Positions 1 through 12,459 of a DNA stretch of 64,000 bases are shown here, piece after piece. Source of the stretch: Xylogone sp. PMI_703 (Eukaryota > Ascomycota > Leotiomycetes). Position 1 is the first letter of the stretch, and the number at the start of each line of letters is the position of its first letter. The position numbers and the translations under genes were made by a program. The stretch is taken from positions 62,001 to 126,000 of the forward strand of contig JAJTUQ010000014.1 in NCBI GenBank assembly GCA_021399445.1, read 5' to 3'. Under the pieces are notes generated by a model. It was not told the DNA's origin, ran no database searches, and saw only the letters and a list, made by a program, of their open reading frames with translations.

Positions 1-552
1 CTTAAGACATTATTAGTCTTGAGAATAAGTTTTTAAGAATTATTTTATCCTAAAATCTCTGAGTTTTTAAGATTTTGGTAATAATTTAATTATTATATAA
101 CTAAGATCTGAATAATAACTTAGTTATTTATATATAACCTAGTTAATTTATAATATTATTTTCTTCTTAAATTAATGTTATCTTATTACTTAAAGATAAT
201 CAATAAGAAATTTTATTATTAATTAATTTCTCCTTTTTATTTATTATATTTTCTAAACATAAATCTTTTTCTTTTATTCTTAATCTTAAGGTTAAAAAAT
301 ATAAGTTTTTTTTGTTTATATTTTAATGTAAGAAAAAAGAATATCTTTATTTGATTTTCTTAATAAAGAAATTTCTTTTTGTTAAAAAAATAATTCTTTA
401 TTTGTTTTAAGGAAAAAAAAGTTATAAATAACTTTATTAATTCCTTGAAATCAACTAAATATTCTGAATATATTTATTATAGATATATTTATAATATTTT
501 TATAATATACTAAAAGATTTAAATTTTATTACTTTAAAATGTTAAAAGTTAG
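1..552. other. AT-rich RIP-degraded DNA, no gene
   Basis: Very AT-rich sequence with no readable gene in either strand. By position it should correspond to the 3' end of the old minus-strand Gypsy relic to its right, but I could not align it convincingly with the other copies. It runs directly into a target-site duplication (GTTAG, 548-552) of the solo LTR. Confidence 0.5.
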
Positions 553-902
553 TGTTACGAACCTAAGTCTCCACCTAGGTCCTACAGCGGGTATAGGTAT
601 ATACTAGGTCATAAGGGGTTGGTGAGAGCTCGGGGATCAGTGTAATATAGTATATGATCATAACTACAATTGTATGGGTAACAATTTGTATTGTAAGTTA
701 AGCACGAGGCTCCTATCTACTGAGAACTACATAAGTTTATATAGACTATGAATTATGCTGGATCATCTGGATCCTCTGGATCCTCGCAATGATCCCAATG
801 ATCCCAATGATCCAATCACGTGACCTCGGATTACTGTCGGGTTCTCTGTGTAGCTTCGCTACCGAGCCTCAGGCCCAACATCATCCTTGTAGGTTCGTGA
901 CA
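553..902 (-). repeat. Solo LTR, family B (TSD GTTAG)
   Basis: A 350-bp LTR with terminal inverted repeats TGTTACGAACC and GGTTCGTGACA, flanked by a perfect 5-bp duplication GTTAG (548-552 and 903-907). Orientation is minus, judged from the shared core promoter motif, which reads GAGCCTCGTGCTTAACTT on that strand. It holds two head-to-head arrays of 9-bp GATC units (about 759-813) and a CACGTG E-box. It has retained far more G and C than its surroundings, so it is younger than the relic it sits in. A solo LTR with matching TSDs implies LTR-LTR recombination after insertion. Confidence 0.9.
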
Positions 903-1777
903 GTTAGAAAAAAAGGAAAAAATTATTATAATGAAAATCTTACAACTATAAAAACAAAAACAAATGTTGAAAAAGTATAAAGATGAGTTAGTCTGACGAG
1001 GACTAAAGTTCTTAGACAAATTTAATATAATAAAAAAGAAAGAAAAAATAGAACAAAAGAAAAGAAAGTATTATGATTAATAAAAAAAAGCTCAAACAAA
1101 GATAAGTTCTTTTAATACTTTCTTCTCTGAGATTAATTTATTTATTTATATTAATATTCTGTTTAATAAAATCTAGTTAACTTTATCTGTTTATATTTCT
1201 CCAGAAACTTATTAGAATTAGTAAAATATTCTTTTAGTTCTTATATATTTAACTATTTATACTTTTCTTATTTCTTTTATTTAATTAAATAATATTTTTT
1301 TATTAACTTATTATTTAAGATTTCTTTAATTTTTTATTTTTTATTTAAATTTTACTTTAATTTTAAATCTAAAATTAATAATAATCCTAGTAATACTTTT
1401 TCTAATATAATTATATAAAATATAAAATATATTTATATAATATTAAAAAGTTTTAGTTTATATATCAGATTTCTCAGTTTCTTTTTGATTTTGTATAAGT
1501 TAATCTTTTTCTAGTTTAATTTATCGTTTAATCTTATTGTTTTAATAAATTTACGAATAATATAAACTTTATCTCTTTTTTTAAGTTCAGGTTTTATATT
1601 ATGTTTTTTATTATAGTATTTTTATTATATATTTTTGCATAAACTTAATATTATATTTTAAATAATTATAAATTTTTTTTAACTTGTCTATTTATTGTTT
1701 AACTATTTTAAAAATGTTTTTTATTTCTGTTTTTATAAAATAAGTTTAGACTTTATAATTATAATTTATAAAAAAAG

Positions 1778-2376
1778 TGTTACAACTCCGTAAGGTTGTG
1801 ACAAGTGGCCTGATTATATGGCCTTTATAACTGTCACTTTAGTTAAATAAGTATAAGTTAAAATAGTTACCAGGGACCTTGTTATAGTATCGTTAGTATT
1901 ATCGTATAATTAGTATTAGCGAAAAGATAGTACAAGTTCAACATTAATACTATAAAAAGAGTTGTACAAACTAGGGAATAATATTACTAAAAATATAATA
2001 TTAACCCTTTAGTTGTACTAGTTAAGTAGTAATATTATCGGAGAAATAGTATTACTTTTCTGCTTATATTAGCTATTTACTCGTACATGTAAAAAGTTAA
2101 TACTAACAGTTAAGCGAACATCTAGATTAGATAAGTGGATCCCATGGATTTTATAGATCCTAGAAAGATCAATAAGATTAATAAGACTCAAAGGAAATTT
2201 ACTCTTTATATAAGTAGATAAATTCATAGTAGATAAGAGCTTCGTGCTTAACTTAATTAATTTATAGTATATTTACATTTTATAATAAAGTTCTACAATC
2301 TAAGTTTTACTTGTTTCCTTGACCTTTTAAGCTTATTATTTAAGTAATAATTACCTCTTAACGTAAGAACATTACA
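1778..2376 (+). repeat. Solo LTR, family A (TSD AAAAG)
   Basis: A 599-bp LTR starting TGTTACAACTCC and ending GAACATTACA. It is flanked by a perfect 5-bp duplication AAAAG (1773-1777 and 2377-2381). It interrupts the old minus-strand Gypsy relic: the host sequence on either side rejoins to match the uninterrupted copy near 30,480-30,530. The core promoter motif (AGAGCTTCGTGCTTAAC) gives plus orientation. Confidence 0.88.
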
Positions 2377-4092
2377 AAAAGATATAACTTTAGTAATTTT
2401 GTTCTTTATATTATTATATATTAATTATATTATTAATAAAAAGTTTTTCTAATTTGATTATTTATAATCTATATAATCTATATAACAATAAAGATAAACT
2501 CTTATAATCTAGTTGATTTGTTCAGTTTAATTATTTATTTGAACTTATTCTTTTATAGTAATTTTTCTTTTAATACTTAATCTTTTGTAGATTACTTCTT
2601 AGAATTTTGACATAAAAAGTTTATCTTTATTTAAAATGATTTCTGATAAAATATTATATTCTGTAATAACTCTAAAAATCATAATTTCTGTTAAATTCTT
2701 TGTTGTTTATGTTTTTTTATATAATAATATAATAAAGTATTTTGTAAGTTTATTTACTATAATAAAGATCAAGTTATAATAATCTTTATCTAGTTTATTA
2801 ATACTTTTTGATAAGAGTAATCTTATAATAAAATCTCATAAAATAAAAGTCTAAGGTTTTTTAAGTAATTAAAGAAGTATTAATTGTTTTATAAACTTCT
2901 TGAAATTTTAACTTTATAACAAATATTATAATTATTAATAACTTTAATAACTTTTTGTTAAAGTTTAAAGATAAAGAATTCTTGTTATAGTTTATTTTTA
3001 GTTTTAATAATTCCTTAATAACTATATATAGATAATTTATGTTATTTCTTTATAAACTCTTGAGTAATTATTAACAGAATAAATATCTTTTTATTTTTTA
3101 GCCAAATATTTAGAAATTCCTAGTTCTTAAGTTATCTAACTTCAGGATTCTGAAAGATTTTTGTCTTTTTTATAATAATTACCTTTAGTCTTTTTAATTA
3201 TTCCTTATCAATAACTTAAGTAACTATTAATACTTATATATAATTAAAACATAAAATATTATTTTCTTTCTTAAATATAATAAATTCTTGTTTTGAATTT
3301 TTTTATATATAGTTTAATTATCTGTTTAAAGTATCAACTTTAGTATTCTTTATTCTTTAAATATAATAACTTCTAAAATTGTACTATATTAACGTTTTAT
3401 ACTAATATATTTGTTTTCTGTTAAAATCTTTAATAATCATAAAAGTTATAAGATTCTTATAGTTTAATAATATTTTAAACTAATGTTTAATATTTTATAA
3501 ATAAACTTTTTAATACTTATAATATTTTACAATAATCAAGAATTCCTTATCATAAATATTATAATTTAGTTTTATTAAAATAAACTTTCAAGAATAAAAG
3601 GTTATTAATTTTTATTAACCTTTGTTATTCTTCTGTAACAAAACCTCTTTTAACACTTTATCTGAAGTATTTATTTTTAGTAAATATAATTTCTTGAAAT
3701 TAGTATAAATTAGTATTTTGTCTTTATTATACTGATTTTTAACTTTTTGGAAAACTTTTTCTTGTTTTTTATTTTAAGTAAAAAATACATTTTTCTTTAT
3801 TAATTTTGTTAATAAGTTAACTTTTGCCGAATAATTCATTATATAATGTTTATAATAATTTATAAGTTTATTAAACTGTTAAACTTCTTTGATTATCTTA
3901 AGTATAGATTAATCTTTGATAACTTTAACTTTCTTTAAATTTATTCAAAATCTTATATCTGAAATTATTTTATCTAAAATTTTATTTCTATTATATTAAA
4001 CTAATATTTAACTAATTCATACTTTATATTATTATTAATCAATACCTTAAGTATATTATTAATATATTTTATATATTTTTTTAATGTCTTAA

Positions 4093-4709
4093 TGTCACGA
4101 CCCCGCAAGGTTATAACAATAACCTGAGTATAAAGTCTTTATAACCATTATCTCAGTTAAATAAGTATAAATTAAGATAGCTATTAAGGACCTAGTAATA
4201 ATATTATTAATATTATCGTATTACTAATACTAACGAAAAAATAGTATAAGTTCAACATTAGTATTATAAAAAGAATTATACAAACTAAAGAATAATATTA
4301 TCGAAGTTATAATACTAATCCTTTGATTACATTAACTAAGTAATAATATTATCAGGAAAATAATACTACCTTTCTGCTTATGTTAACTATTTGCTTGTAT
4401 ATACAAAAAGCTAGTACTAATAAATAAATAAACATATAATAAATAAGACTAAATAAAATCCCTTGGATCCAGGACCAGATAAAATCTCTTGGATCCAGGA
4501 CTATAAAGATCCAGGTGAATCTAGTCACTAACATATACTATATAAATAGATAATTTTACTATAGATAAAAGTCTTGTACTTAACTTAATTAATTTTCAAC
4601 ATACTTATATTTCATAAATAAAGTTCTACAATTTAAGTTTTACTTGTTTCTTTAACTTCTTAAGCTTATTATTTGAATAATAACCAAACCTTAACATAAG
4701 AACGTTATA
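4093..4709 (+). repeat. 5' LTR of the 4093-11,428 element
   Basis: It starts TGTCACGACCCCGCAAGG and ends AACGTTATA (final CA mutated to TA). It contains a duplicated CTTGGATCCAGGAC block at 4463-4503, then the shared TATATAA core promoter region around 4530-4590. Confidence 0.88.
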
Positions 4710-7700
4710 CTTTAAGCACTATTATCTCAGAAGTCCCACAGATTAAGTAAAAATGAGTTAACAAAGAAAATCTTTAGTTATTATCAAACCTGAAGAATTA
4801 TCTTAAGGAAATGATAAGGAAAAAAATACTAAGATGAATAATAAGAAAAACAAAAAGAATAAAGACAATGACGACTATTACGGAACCCCGAAAGTTCAGT
4901 TACTTAACTAATTTAATAAAACTTACTCTAAGTTCATCAAGTACAAGTTACAAGCTATTGTATATCTCTATTTCAATAAAACAAAATTTGATATTAAGGT
5001 TAACTAAATTCTATGGATTGTCTTGTACCTGGACAGTACTACTTTCTACTGATTCTAATCATACCTCCTGAATTATTTGACCACTGATAATAAGACCAAA
5101 TGTTAGCAGATGATAATAAACATTTTCAGTAATATGAAGAAATTCTGGAATAATTTCAAAATAATATTTAGGATTATAAATAAAGTAATTAATATGAAAC
5201 GTAAACTAAAGAAGCTTAAGCAAAAGGGTATTATCGTTGACTACATCATTAATTTCCGGAAACTGGAAATAATAATCTAATATAATAAAGAAACTAAAAT
5301 AGACTTATACTATAACAAGTTAAAGAAAGAGATAAAAGATAATATTATTAGAATAAATAAAAAGCCAAAGACTTTTAATAATTTAATCAGTAAAATTATT
5401 ATCTTTGATAACTAAAACTTTGAACAAAAGTTAAAAAGAAACTTAAGACAAACTTACTTCAACAAGAAAGAACACAAAAAATCTCACAAGAAAAAAGAAA
5501 TAATTAATATAAAAACCGTCGAAAGAAATCAAAAAAACAGATAGTTTAACAAAAAAAGAAAAAGCAAAAAAAAGTTTAACTTTACTTTTGAACAATATAA
5601 AAAACGTAAAAAAAAGAAATTTTGCTTCAAATATGGACAAGCTGAATATTAAACATCAGAATATAATAAGAAAGTTAAAAAAAAATCCAAGAAAATCAAA
5701 ACAATTTCAATAATGTCCTCAGTAAAAAATTATAAGTCCTATGACTCAAGTAATACTCTGATGACAAGTTAAAACAACTTTGATAAGTTACCTAAAGACC
5801 TTAAGGATTAATCAGTAGACCAGATCTTATAAGTTTATTCAACAGAAAACTTCACCAAGGAAGTTTACTATAATACCAAGAGTATAACATCTTCAGGAAT
5901 CTTCTCTCTTACAGTAAATAAGCTAAACATATTAATATCCGCCATAGAAGAAATAAAACAACAAGGCTTAAAAGTTACTAACCCCGACAACTTTCCTCCA
6001 AAGAAATATTAAAACATTACTGACCTACCAGATCTTTTCCTTCCAGGACAAGTTAAGGAAGAACCAAGAATCCGTAAAGAGTTTCAGGACAATTTTCATC
6101 AAATAAAATAAGAATCCCCGAAAAGAAAAGAATATACCAAAATTTCATTAATATATTCCTTATTTACAATATTTAAAGAGTCAAAACCTAACCAAAGACA
6201 AACAGAAAATTCTTTTAAGAAAGTCTTCTGAGGCTCAGAGCTTTTTAACTATATAAAACGTAAAGATTTTATAGCCTAGCCTTATTAAACCAACAAACCA
6301 CAAATAAACAAAAAGATAATACTAATTAATATAACTTTTTATTCTGACGAAAATTATATAAAAACCTAAAAATTAGTCAAAAAAAATATCCTTTAAAATA
6401 TATTACTCCAGTAAAACAGACTTCTTCAGTATAAAATATAAAAACTAAGAATAATAATTAAGGTCATATAAATTAACTTTGAAAAAATTATTATCAATGA
6501 TTTATATTATAATGACTTAATATTTTATTCTTTGGGAAAAAACTTATGACTACTTAAACAGGATTTTTCTGTATAAATTATATACTACAAAGACAAAAAA
6601 AATATATACTAAACTAAGAAAAAAGTATATCAAGAAATGACATTTTATATAAAACACCAAGAATAACGTTATAACTATAAGATAAATTATTATTATAAAT
6701 TTAACAATAAATAAATATTTCTTAAGAAATATATTAATAACTTATATAACATAAACAAACCCAAGAAATAAATCTTACTATAATTAACCCAAGAAGAAAA
6801 ATTTAATACTAAATTTATATTAAACATATTTATAACAAAAAAAAAACATTATTTGTTTAAAAATCAAGTTTAATAATAAAAAACTTAAAACAATAATAAA
6901 CTCTAGAAACCAGATCAACCTTATATCACTTAAGATTACTAAAGTATTAGAAGTTTTTATAGAAGTTTTTAGTTAACTTTTATAAATAACTAATAATTTT
7001 ATTAACAAAAAAAGAAATATTTACCAAAACCAAACTCTTTGTTATAAAAATTAATAATCATTAAGAGAAGATTTAATTCGAGATTTTAGTCCTAGGAAAA
7101 GAAAACATTATCCTAAAATAACCTTGGTTAAAGTTCCATGACCCAGACATTAACTAAAAAACTAAGGAATTAACATTTAAATATTACTGTAACACTGTAC
7201 TAAAGAAATGATCAGTATAAAATGTTTTTGCTGTTGAAACAACTCAAGATGACCTCCAAAACTAATTAAATACTCTTCCTGAAGAATATCAAGATTGTTA
7301 CAAATTATTTATTCTATGACCAAAAGATATAACTTTACCTTCATACAAAAAATAAGACTACAAAATTTCTCTCCAAGAAAGTACAACCTTTTCATATAAA
7401 CTCATTTACAGAACTAATCTTACAAAAGATAAGATCCTGAAAAAGTGATTAGACAAATAGACCATGAAGAGTTTTTACAGAGAATCAAGCTCTTCGTGAA
7501 GAACGTCATTGATATAAGTGCCGAAACTAGATAACCCTCGGAGAAAACTATATAAAGATTACAGAAATTTAAACTATAAAACTATAAAAAACAAATACTT
7601 ATTACTTCGTATTAACAATATACAAGATATATTCATTAAAACCAGATATTTCACAAAATTAAACTTCATTACAAGATTCAACTTAATAAGGATCAAGGAA

Positions 7701-10200
7701 AAACATAAGTAATACATTACTATTCGAATTAAATATAAACTTTATGAGCTTTTAATTATACCTTTTAGTCTAACAAATAATTCAGCAACTATACAAAAAG
7801 TAAATAATACAATTTTAAGACTATATTTAGATCACTTTATAATAGTATACTTAAATGATATCCTAATTTATTCTAAGACATTAGAAAAACACAAATAGTA
7901 TATTTGTACTATACTTAAAACATTAATTAATAACGACATAAAATGTAAATTAGTTAAATATTAGTTTAATATAACAGAAGTGAAATTCCTAAGTAAAATA
8001 GTTTCAGACAAAAGATTCCGAATAAACTCAAAAAAGATAAAAGTCATTAAAGAATGATTTACTCTAAAGATGATCAAAAAAGTCTAATAGTTTAACGGAC
8101 TTATCAATTATTATAAATGTTATATAACAGTTTACTCAAAGATAGCTAACCCATTGACAGAATTAACGAAAAAAAATATACTTTTTATTTGAGAAAAAGG
8201 ACAAGAAAAAACTTTCCAAGAAGTTAAAGATCAGTTTAATGAAGACAAAATACTGACTTATGCCAATCCCAGAAAACTATACTTACTGAAAACAGATATC
8301 TCAGGTAAAATATTGAATAAAATCTTGTCATAAAGAGATGACAAAGAACATTAAAGACTAATAACTTTTTACTCTCGAAAGTTTATTCTAGTTAAGTTAA
8401 ACTATAATATCTACGAAAAAGAACTTTTGACTATCATAGAATACTATAAGTACTAAAAGGTTTATTTATATAATACTAAATATTTATTCAAGATTTTATT
8501 AAACTACAAAAATTTAATAACTTTTATGACTACTAAAAATCTTAACAATAAACAAATACATTAATACAAAACATTAGTATAATATAATTTCAAGATTTGT
8601 TATATCCAAAGATCAAAAAATGTTAAAGCTGATACTTTAAGCAAATAACCAAATTACATAAAAAAAGTTCTAAACAAGAATTCACTATATTTAAAAAAGA
8701 AAACAATACCTTGTACTTTAACCATATATAAATATTAACAATTATACAGATTATTGACGAAGAATAATTAAAAAGGATTAAGTTAATCATTATAAAAAAG
8801 AAAGAAATCTCTAAAAATCCCAAGACTAGTTAACTCAAGGATCAAGAATTTCCGGGCATTTAGCTAAAAGACAAAAAAGTATTCATTCTATTAATAATTA
8901 CCCAGAAATTTGTAAAAGAACAACACAAATTACTTATATATAGTCACCAAGAAATCACTAAGACCAAAAACAAATTATAACGAAAATTCTTTATCTTTAA
9001 ACTCTAACAAGAAATCACTAAAGTTATCAATAATTACAATATTTGTCACAAAACTAAAATATCAAGAAAAAAGTCTATAAAACAATTAATACTTCTTCAG
9101 ATATTAGAAAAACCTTAGACTTCTATTTTATAAGATTTTATCACAAAATTATCCTCATCAAGAAATATTAACAGACTAGATAAAGATTACTATAACTTAA
9201 TTCTTATCATAATAAATAAATTTACAAAATATTTTATCATATTATTATAGAAAAAAACATAAATAACCAAAGATTTAACAGAAATCATGATTTCTAGAGT
9301 TATAACAAACTATAATATTCTGACAAAAATTATTTTGAACAAAAATAAACTTTTTACATCAAAATTCTGAGAAATAATCTACAAAAGATTAAGTATTAAA
9401 AGAAAAATCATTACGAAAAATAAGCTCAAACAGATAAACAACCGAACAAGTCAATCAGATTATAAAAATTTATCTTCATTATTACATAAATTATAAATAA
9501 TCAAATTAAAAAAATCTTTTACTAATAACATAATTAGTATATAATAATACAAAAAGTAAAATTACTAAAGTTATACTTTTCTTTACGAATTATAACTATA
9601 AAGCCTAAACCTACTTTATAAAAACAAAAATAAAAAACATTTCTAAGATAGTTGAACAATGAGTAAATGAACTGGAAAAAATCTACAATCATTTAAAGTA
9701 TAACATCAAATTTATATAAGAATATATTAAAAAATACTATAATCAAAAGTATAATATAAAACTTAAGTATAAAGAAAAAAATAAAGTTTATATTATCTAC
9801 AGATTTATCAAAATAACAAAACCGAGCAATAAATTAGACTAAAAAAAGATTAGATTATACAAAATCAAAAAAAAACTAAAAAATCTAATATATAAACTAA
9901 AACTCCTTAATATTATACAAATATACTTAATATTTTATGTAACTATACTAGAAAAAACATCACTAAGATTATTACTAACTCTAAACTTAAAACTAAAATA
10001 AGATTCAAACATAAAATGAAAAATAAAAAAAATCTTAAATAATAAATTAATAAGAAATAAGAAATAATACTTAATCAGATAAAAAAAATAAAAAGAATAT
10101 AAATAGTTAAATATCTAAAAACTAAAAAAACATCTTACTAATTCTAATAAACTCCTGGAAAAGTACAAACAGACAAAACAAGCCAGTATAAATCAAACAG
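4710..10200 (+). pseudogene. Broken gag-pol of the 4093-11,428 chromovirus
   Basis: This is a dead Ty3/Gypsy polyprotein. A CCHC zinc knuckle of Gag is at 5623-5664 and reads C-x2-Y-x4-Y-x4-Y, with later Cys and His positions replaced by Tyr as RIP predicts. A protease segment lies near 6890-6950. The RT box reads YLNDILIYS at 7848-7874 (YLDD expected). RNase H follows (about 8270-8550) and then integrase (about 8830-9560). The chromodomain-like tail is at about 9990-10,170, recognisable by the YLIR...K...LN pattern that matches YLVKWKG...W in chromoviruses. Most stops are TAA or TAG at positions where sister copies keep CAA or CAG. No frame is long enough to be functional. Confidence 0.8.
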
Positions 10201-10720
10201 AACATTAGTATAAACAACGAAATCAACGTCAAAATCTCGGAAAAGCTAACCTTGGCCTAATGAATAATTTCTGTTTACTATAACGCCTCGTCTTCTTTTA
10301 CTTTTGTTCACTTTTCTCTTTTTCTTCTTTAACATCTAACTTATCCAAAAAATAAAGATTACAACAAACCATTTTAGCTTTATACTCGTCGAATAAACAT
10401 TATTACTTTCATAAACAAAGAATCTTCATCATAACGTTTTCTTCTTCCTCTTTCAATTTCTTATATTATTTATCAATAACTTCTTAACCCTTAATTAAAG
10501 TAATCTTTATATTATAATTAGTATACTTTTTTTGAACATACTTTATATAACAAAATAACTTATTAAAGTCAACTAAACACTTATGACCCTCAGTTTTACA
10601 AAAAGAACAAAAAATCATTTCATCGTTAATATTATCAAGATAACAAACTAAACAAATATATTTGTAATCCTTCCTTGACTTTTCGGTATCTATAAATTTA
10701 AGTTAACACTTTAAGGACAT
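10150..10720 (-). pseudogene. Antisense reading frame with paired CxxC motifs (aORF copy 1)
   Basis: The frame runs on the strand opposite to gag-pol. It begins with an ATG at 10,720, 90 bp inside the 3' LTR, as in the other family A copies. A RIP-type stop (TAA) occurs at codon 6. The next readable part contains CLVC, then CSFC, then KTEGHKC. This gives C-x2-C-x11-C-x2-C-x6-C, a shorter loop than in the other copies and without the third Cys. Near the end it reads CCNLYFLDKLDVKEEKEK, which matches the tail of the copies at 42.4 kb and 61.2 kb. The function is unknown. The conserved tail and position argue for a real, formerly coding gene of the transposon. Confidence 0.5.
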
Positions 10721-10810
10721 AATGAAAAAGAAGGAAAATTTAAATTATTATAAAATCTTTTATATCTTAATTATAAACTTCAGGACAAAGCTAAACTAAA
10801 AAGAGGATAA

Positions 10811-11428
10811 TGTCATAACTTTGTAGAATTATGACAAATAACCTGAGTATAAAACCTTTATAACTATTACCTCAGTTAAATAAGTATAAATTAAGATAGT
10901 TATCAAAGACTTGATAATAATATCGTTAATATTATCGTATTACTAATATTAACGAAAGAATAGTACAAATTTAACATTAATATTATAAAAAGAATTATAT
11001 AAGTTAAAAGATAATATTATCAAAGTTATAATATTAATCTTTTAATTACATTAACTAAATAATAATACTATTAAGAAAATAATACTACTTTTCTGTTTGT
11101 ACTAATTATTTGCTTATACGTACAAAAAGTTAGTATTAATAAATAAATAAGCATATAACAAATAAGATTAGATAAGATCTCTTGGATCTAGGACTGGATA
11201 AGATTTCTTGGATCCAGGACTATAAAGATCTAGGTGAATCTAGTTATCAACATATATTATATAAGTAAATAGTTTTACTATAGATAAGAACCTCATACTT
11301 AACTCAATTGATTTTCAGCATACTTACATTTCATAAGTAAAGTTCTACAATTTAAGTTTCACTTGTTCCCTTGACCTCTCAAGCCTATTATTTGAGTAAT
11401 AGCTAAACCCTAACGTAAGAACATTACA
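10811..11428 (+). repeat. 3' LTR of the 4093-11,428 element
   Basis: It starts TGTCATAACTTTG and ends GAACATTACA, 618 bp. It carries the same duplicated CTTGGATCTAGGAC block as the 5' LTR and differs from it mainly by C/T and G/A changes. Confidence 0.88.
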
Positions 11429-12459
11429 CTTAGAATAAATCAAAATATTATTCAAATATATTATTATAAAATAATCTAGATATAATCTCAAGATTATATT
11501 ATTTACTTTTTGTATAATTATTAATATATTTGTCAAACCAAAAAGTATAATTAATAAATTATAAAGTTTATATTTCATTTGAATAATAATTATTTATTTA
11601 TGACTTTTTTTTATTTTAATTAGATTAAATCTTATAATAAAGTTTAATTTCGTGAAATACTTTATTTTAACAAGTATATTCTGTATTTTATTAATATGAA
11701 ATAATAAATATTGATTTTTTATAGTTTTGTTATTTAAATTTTTATAATCTTTATATAATTATTCTCTAAAATTATCTAATTTAAGTATTTATATTAATAA
11801 TATTCTAGTTAAAAAGTTTAACTCTTTATAAAAACTTTTCGTTATTTGTTTATCTAATTACTCTCTTAAGATTATGTCTTTAACAAGATTTATATTATAA
11901 ATAAGTCTATACGATAATATTATATTTTCTTTAAGAATTATTTCGTAATTTTATTCTTTATATAATAATAAAGTTATATCTTTTGGTCATAAAATAAATA
12001 ATTCATAATAATCTTAATATTCCTCAAAAAGAATATCTAGTTAACTCTAAAGATTATCCTGAACAATGTCGATAATATAAATGTTTTATACTAATTATTT
12101 TTTCGAAGTTATTTTATAATAACATTTAAATATTAGTTTCTTAGCTTTCTAATTAATATTCAAGTCATAAAACTTTAATTAAGATTACTCTAAGATTATA
12201 TCTTTTTTTCTAAGGAAAAAGACTTCAAATTAGATTTTCTTTTGATAATTCTTAATTTTTATAACTAAAAAATAAATTTAATAAATACTTTTTCTTTCAC
12301 GACAAATCTGTCTATTATCTAGAAATACTTATTAAAAACTTTAATTTATGTATTTAACTTTTTAGTAATTTAAAATAATATAAAATTAAGTTAACTTCTT
12401 AAGTTTATTAATACTTTAAGGGTTTTATTACCAAATTTAATATTCAAGCAAATAATTAA

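Larger units (their letters stand above)
4093..11428 (+). mobile_element. Full-length Ty3/Gypsy chromovirus, family A (TSD CTTAR)
   Basis: A complete 7.3-kb element with LTRs of 617 and 618 bp and a 5-bp duplication CTTAA (4088-4092) / CTTAG (11,429-11,433), which differ by one RIP-type transition. It is inserted in the old minus-strand relic immediately beside the codons of that relic's RT active-site box. The order gag, protease, RT, RNase H, integrase and chromodomain can be followed on the plus strand, all broken by stops. A purine tract (AAAAGAGGATAA) abuts the 3' LTR. An antisense frame lies between pol and the 3' LTR. Confidence 0.9.
908..12450 (-). mobile_element. Old Ty3/Gypsy relic, 5' truncated, with nested insertions
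   Basis: Minus-strand family A chromovirus relic in three pieces (908-1777, 2382-4092, 11,429 to about 12,450). The pieces rejoin cleanly once the nested solo LTR and the nested full-length element are removed. They align over long stretches with the minus-strand copies at 28.7-36 kb and 41.7-49 kb. Reverse transcriptase is visible at the 11,429 junction as the box IYLNNILIYSK on the minus strand (YLDD expected; N for D is a G to A change). The relic ends near 12,450, upstream of the RT, so gag, most of protease and the 5' LTR are missing. Stops are frequent and it has been heavily RIP-mutated. Confidence 0.75.
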
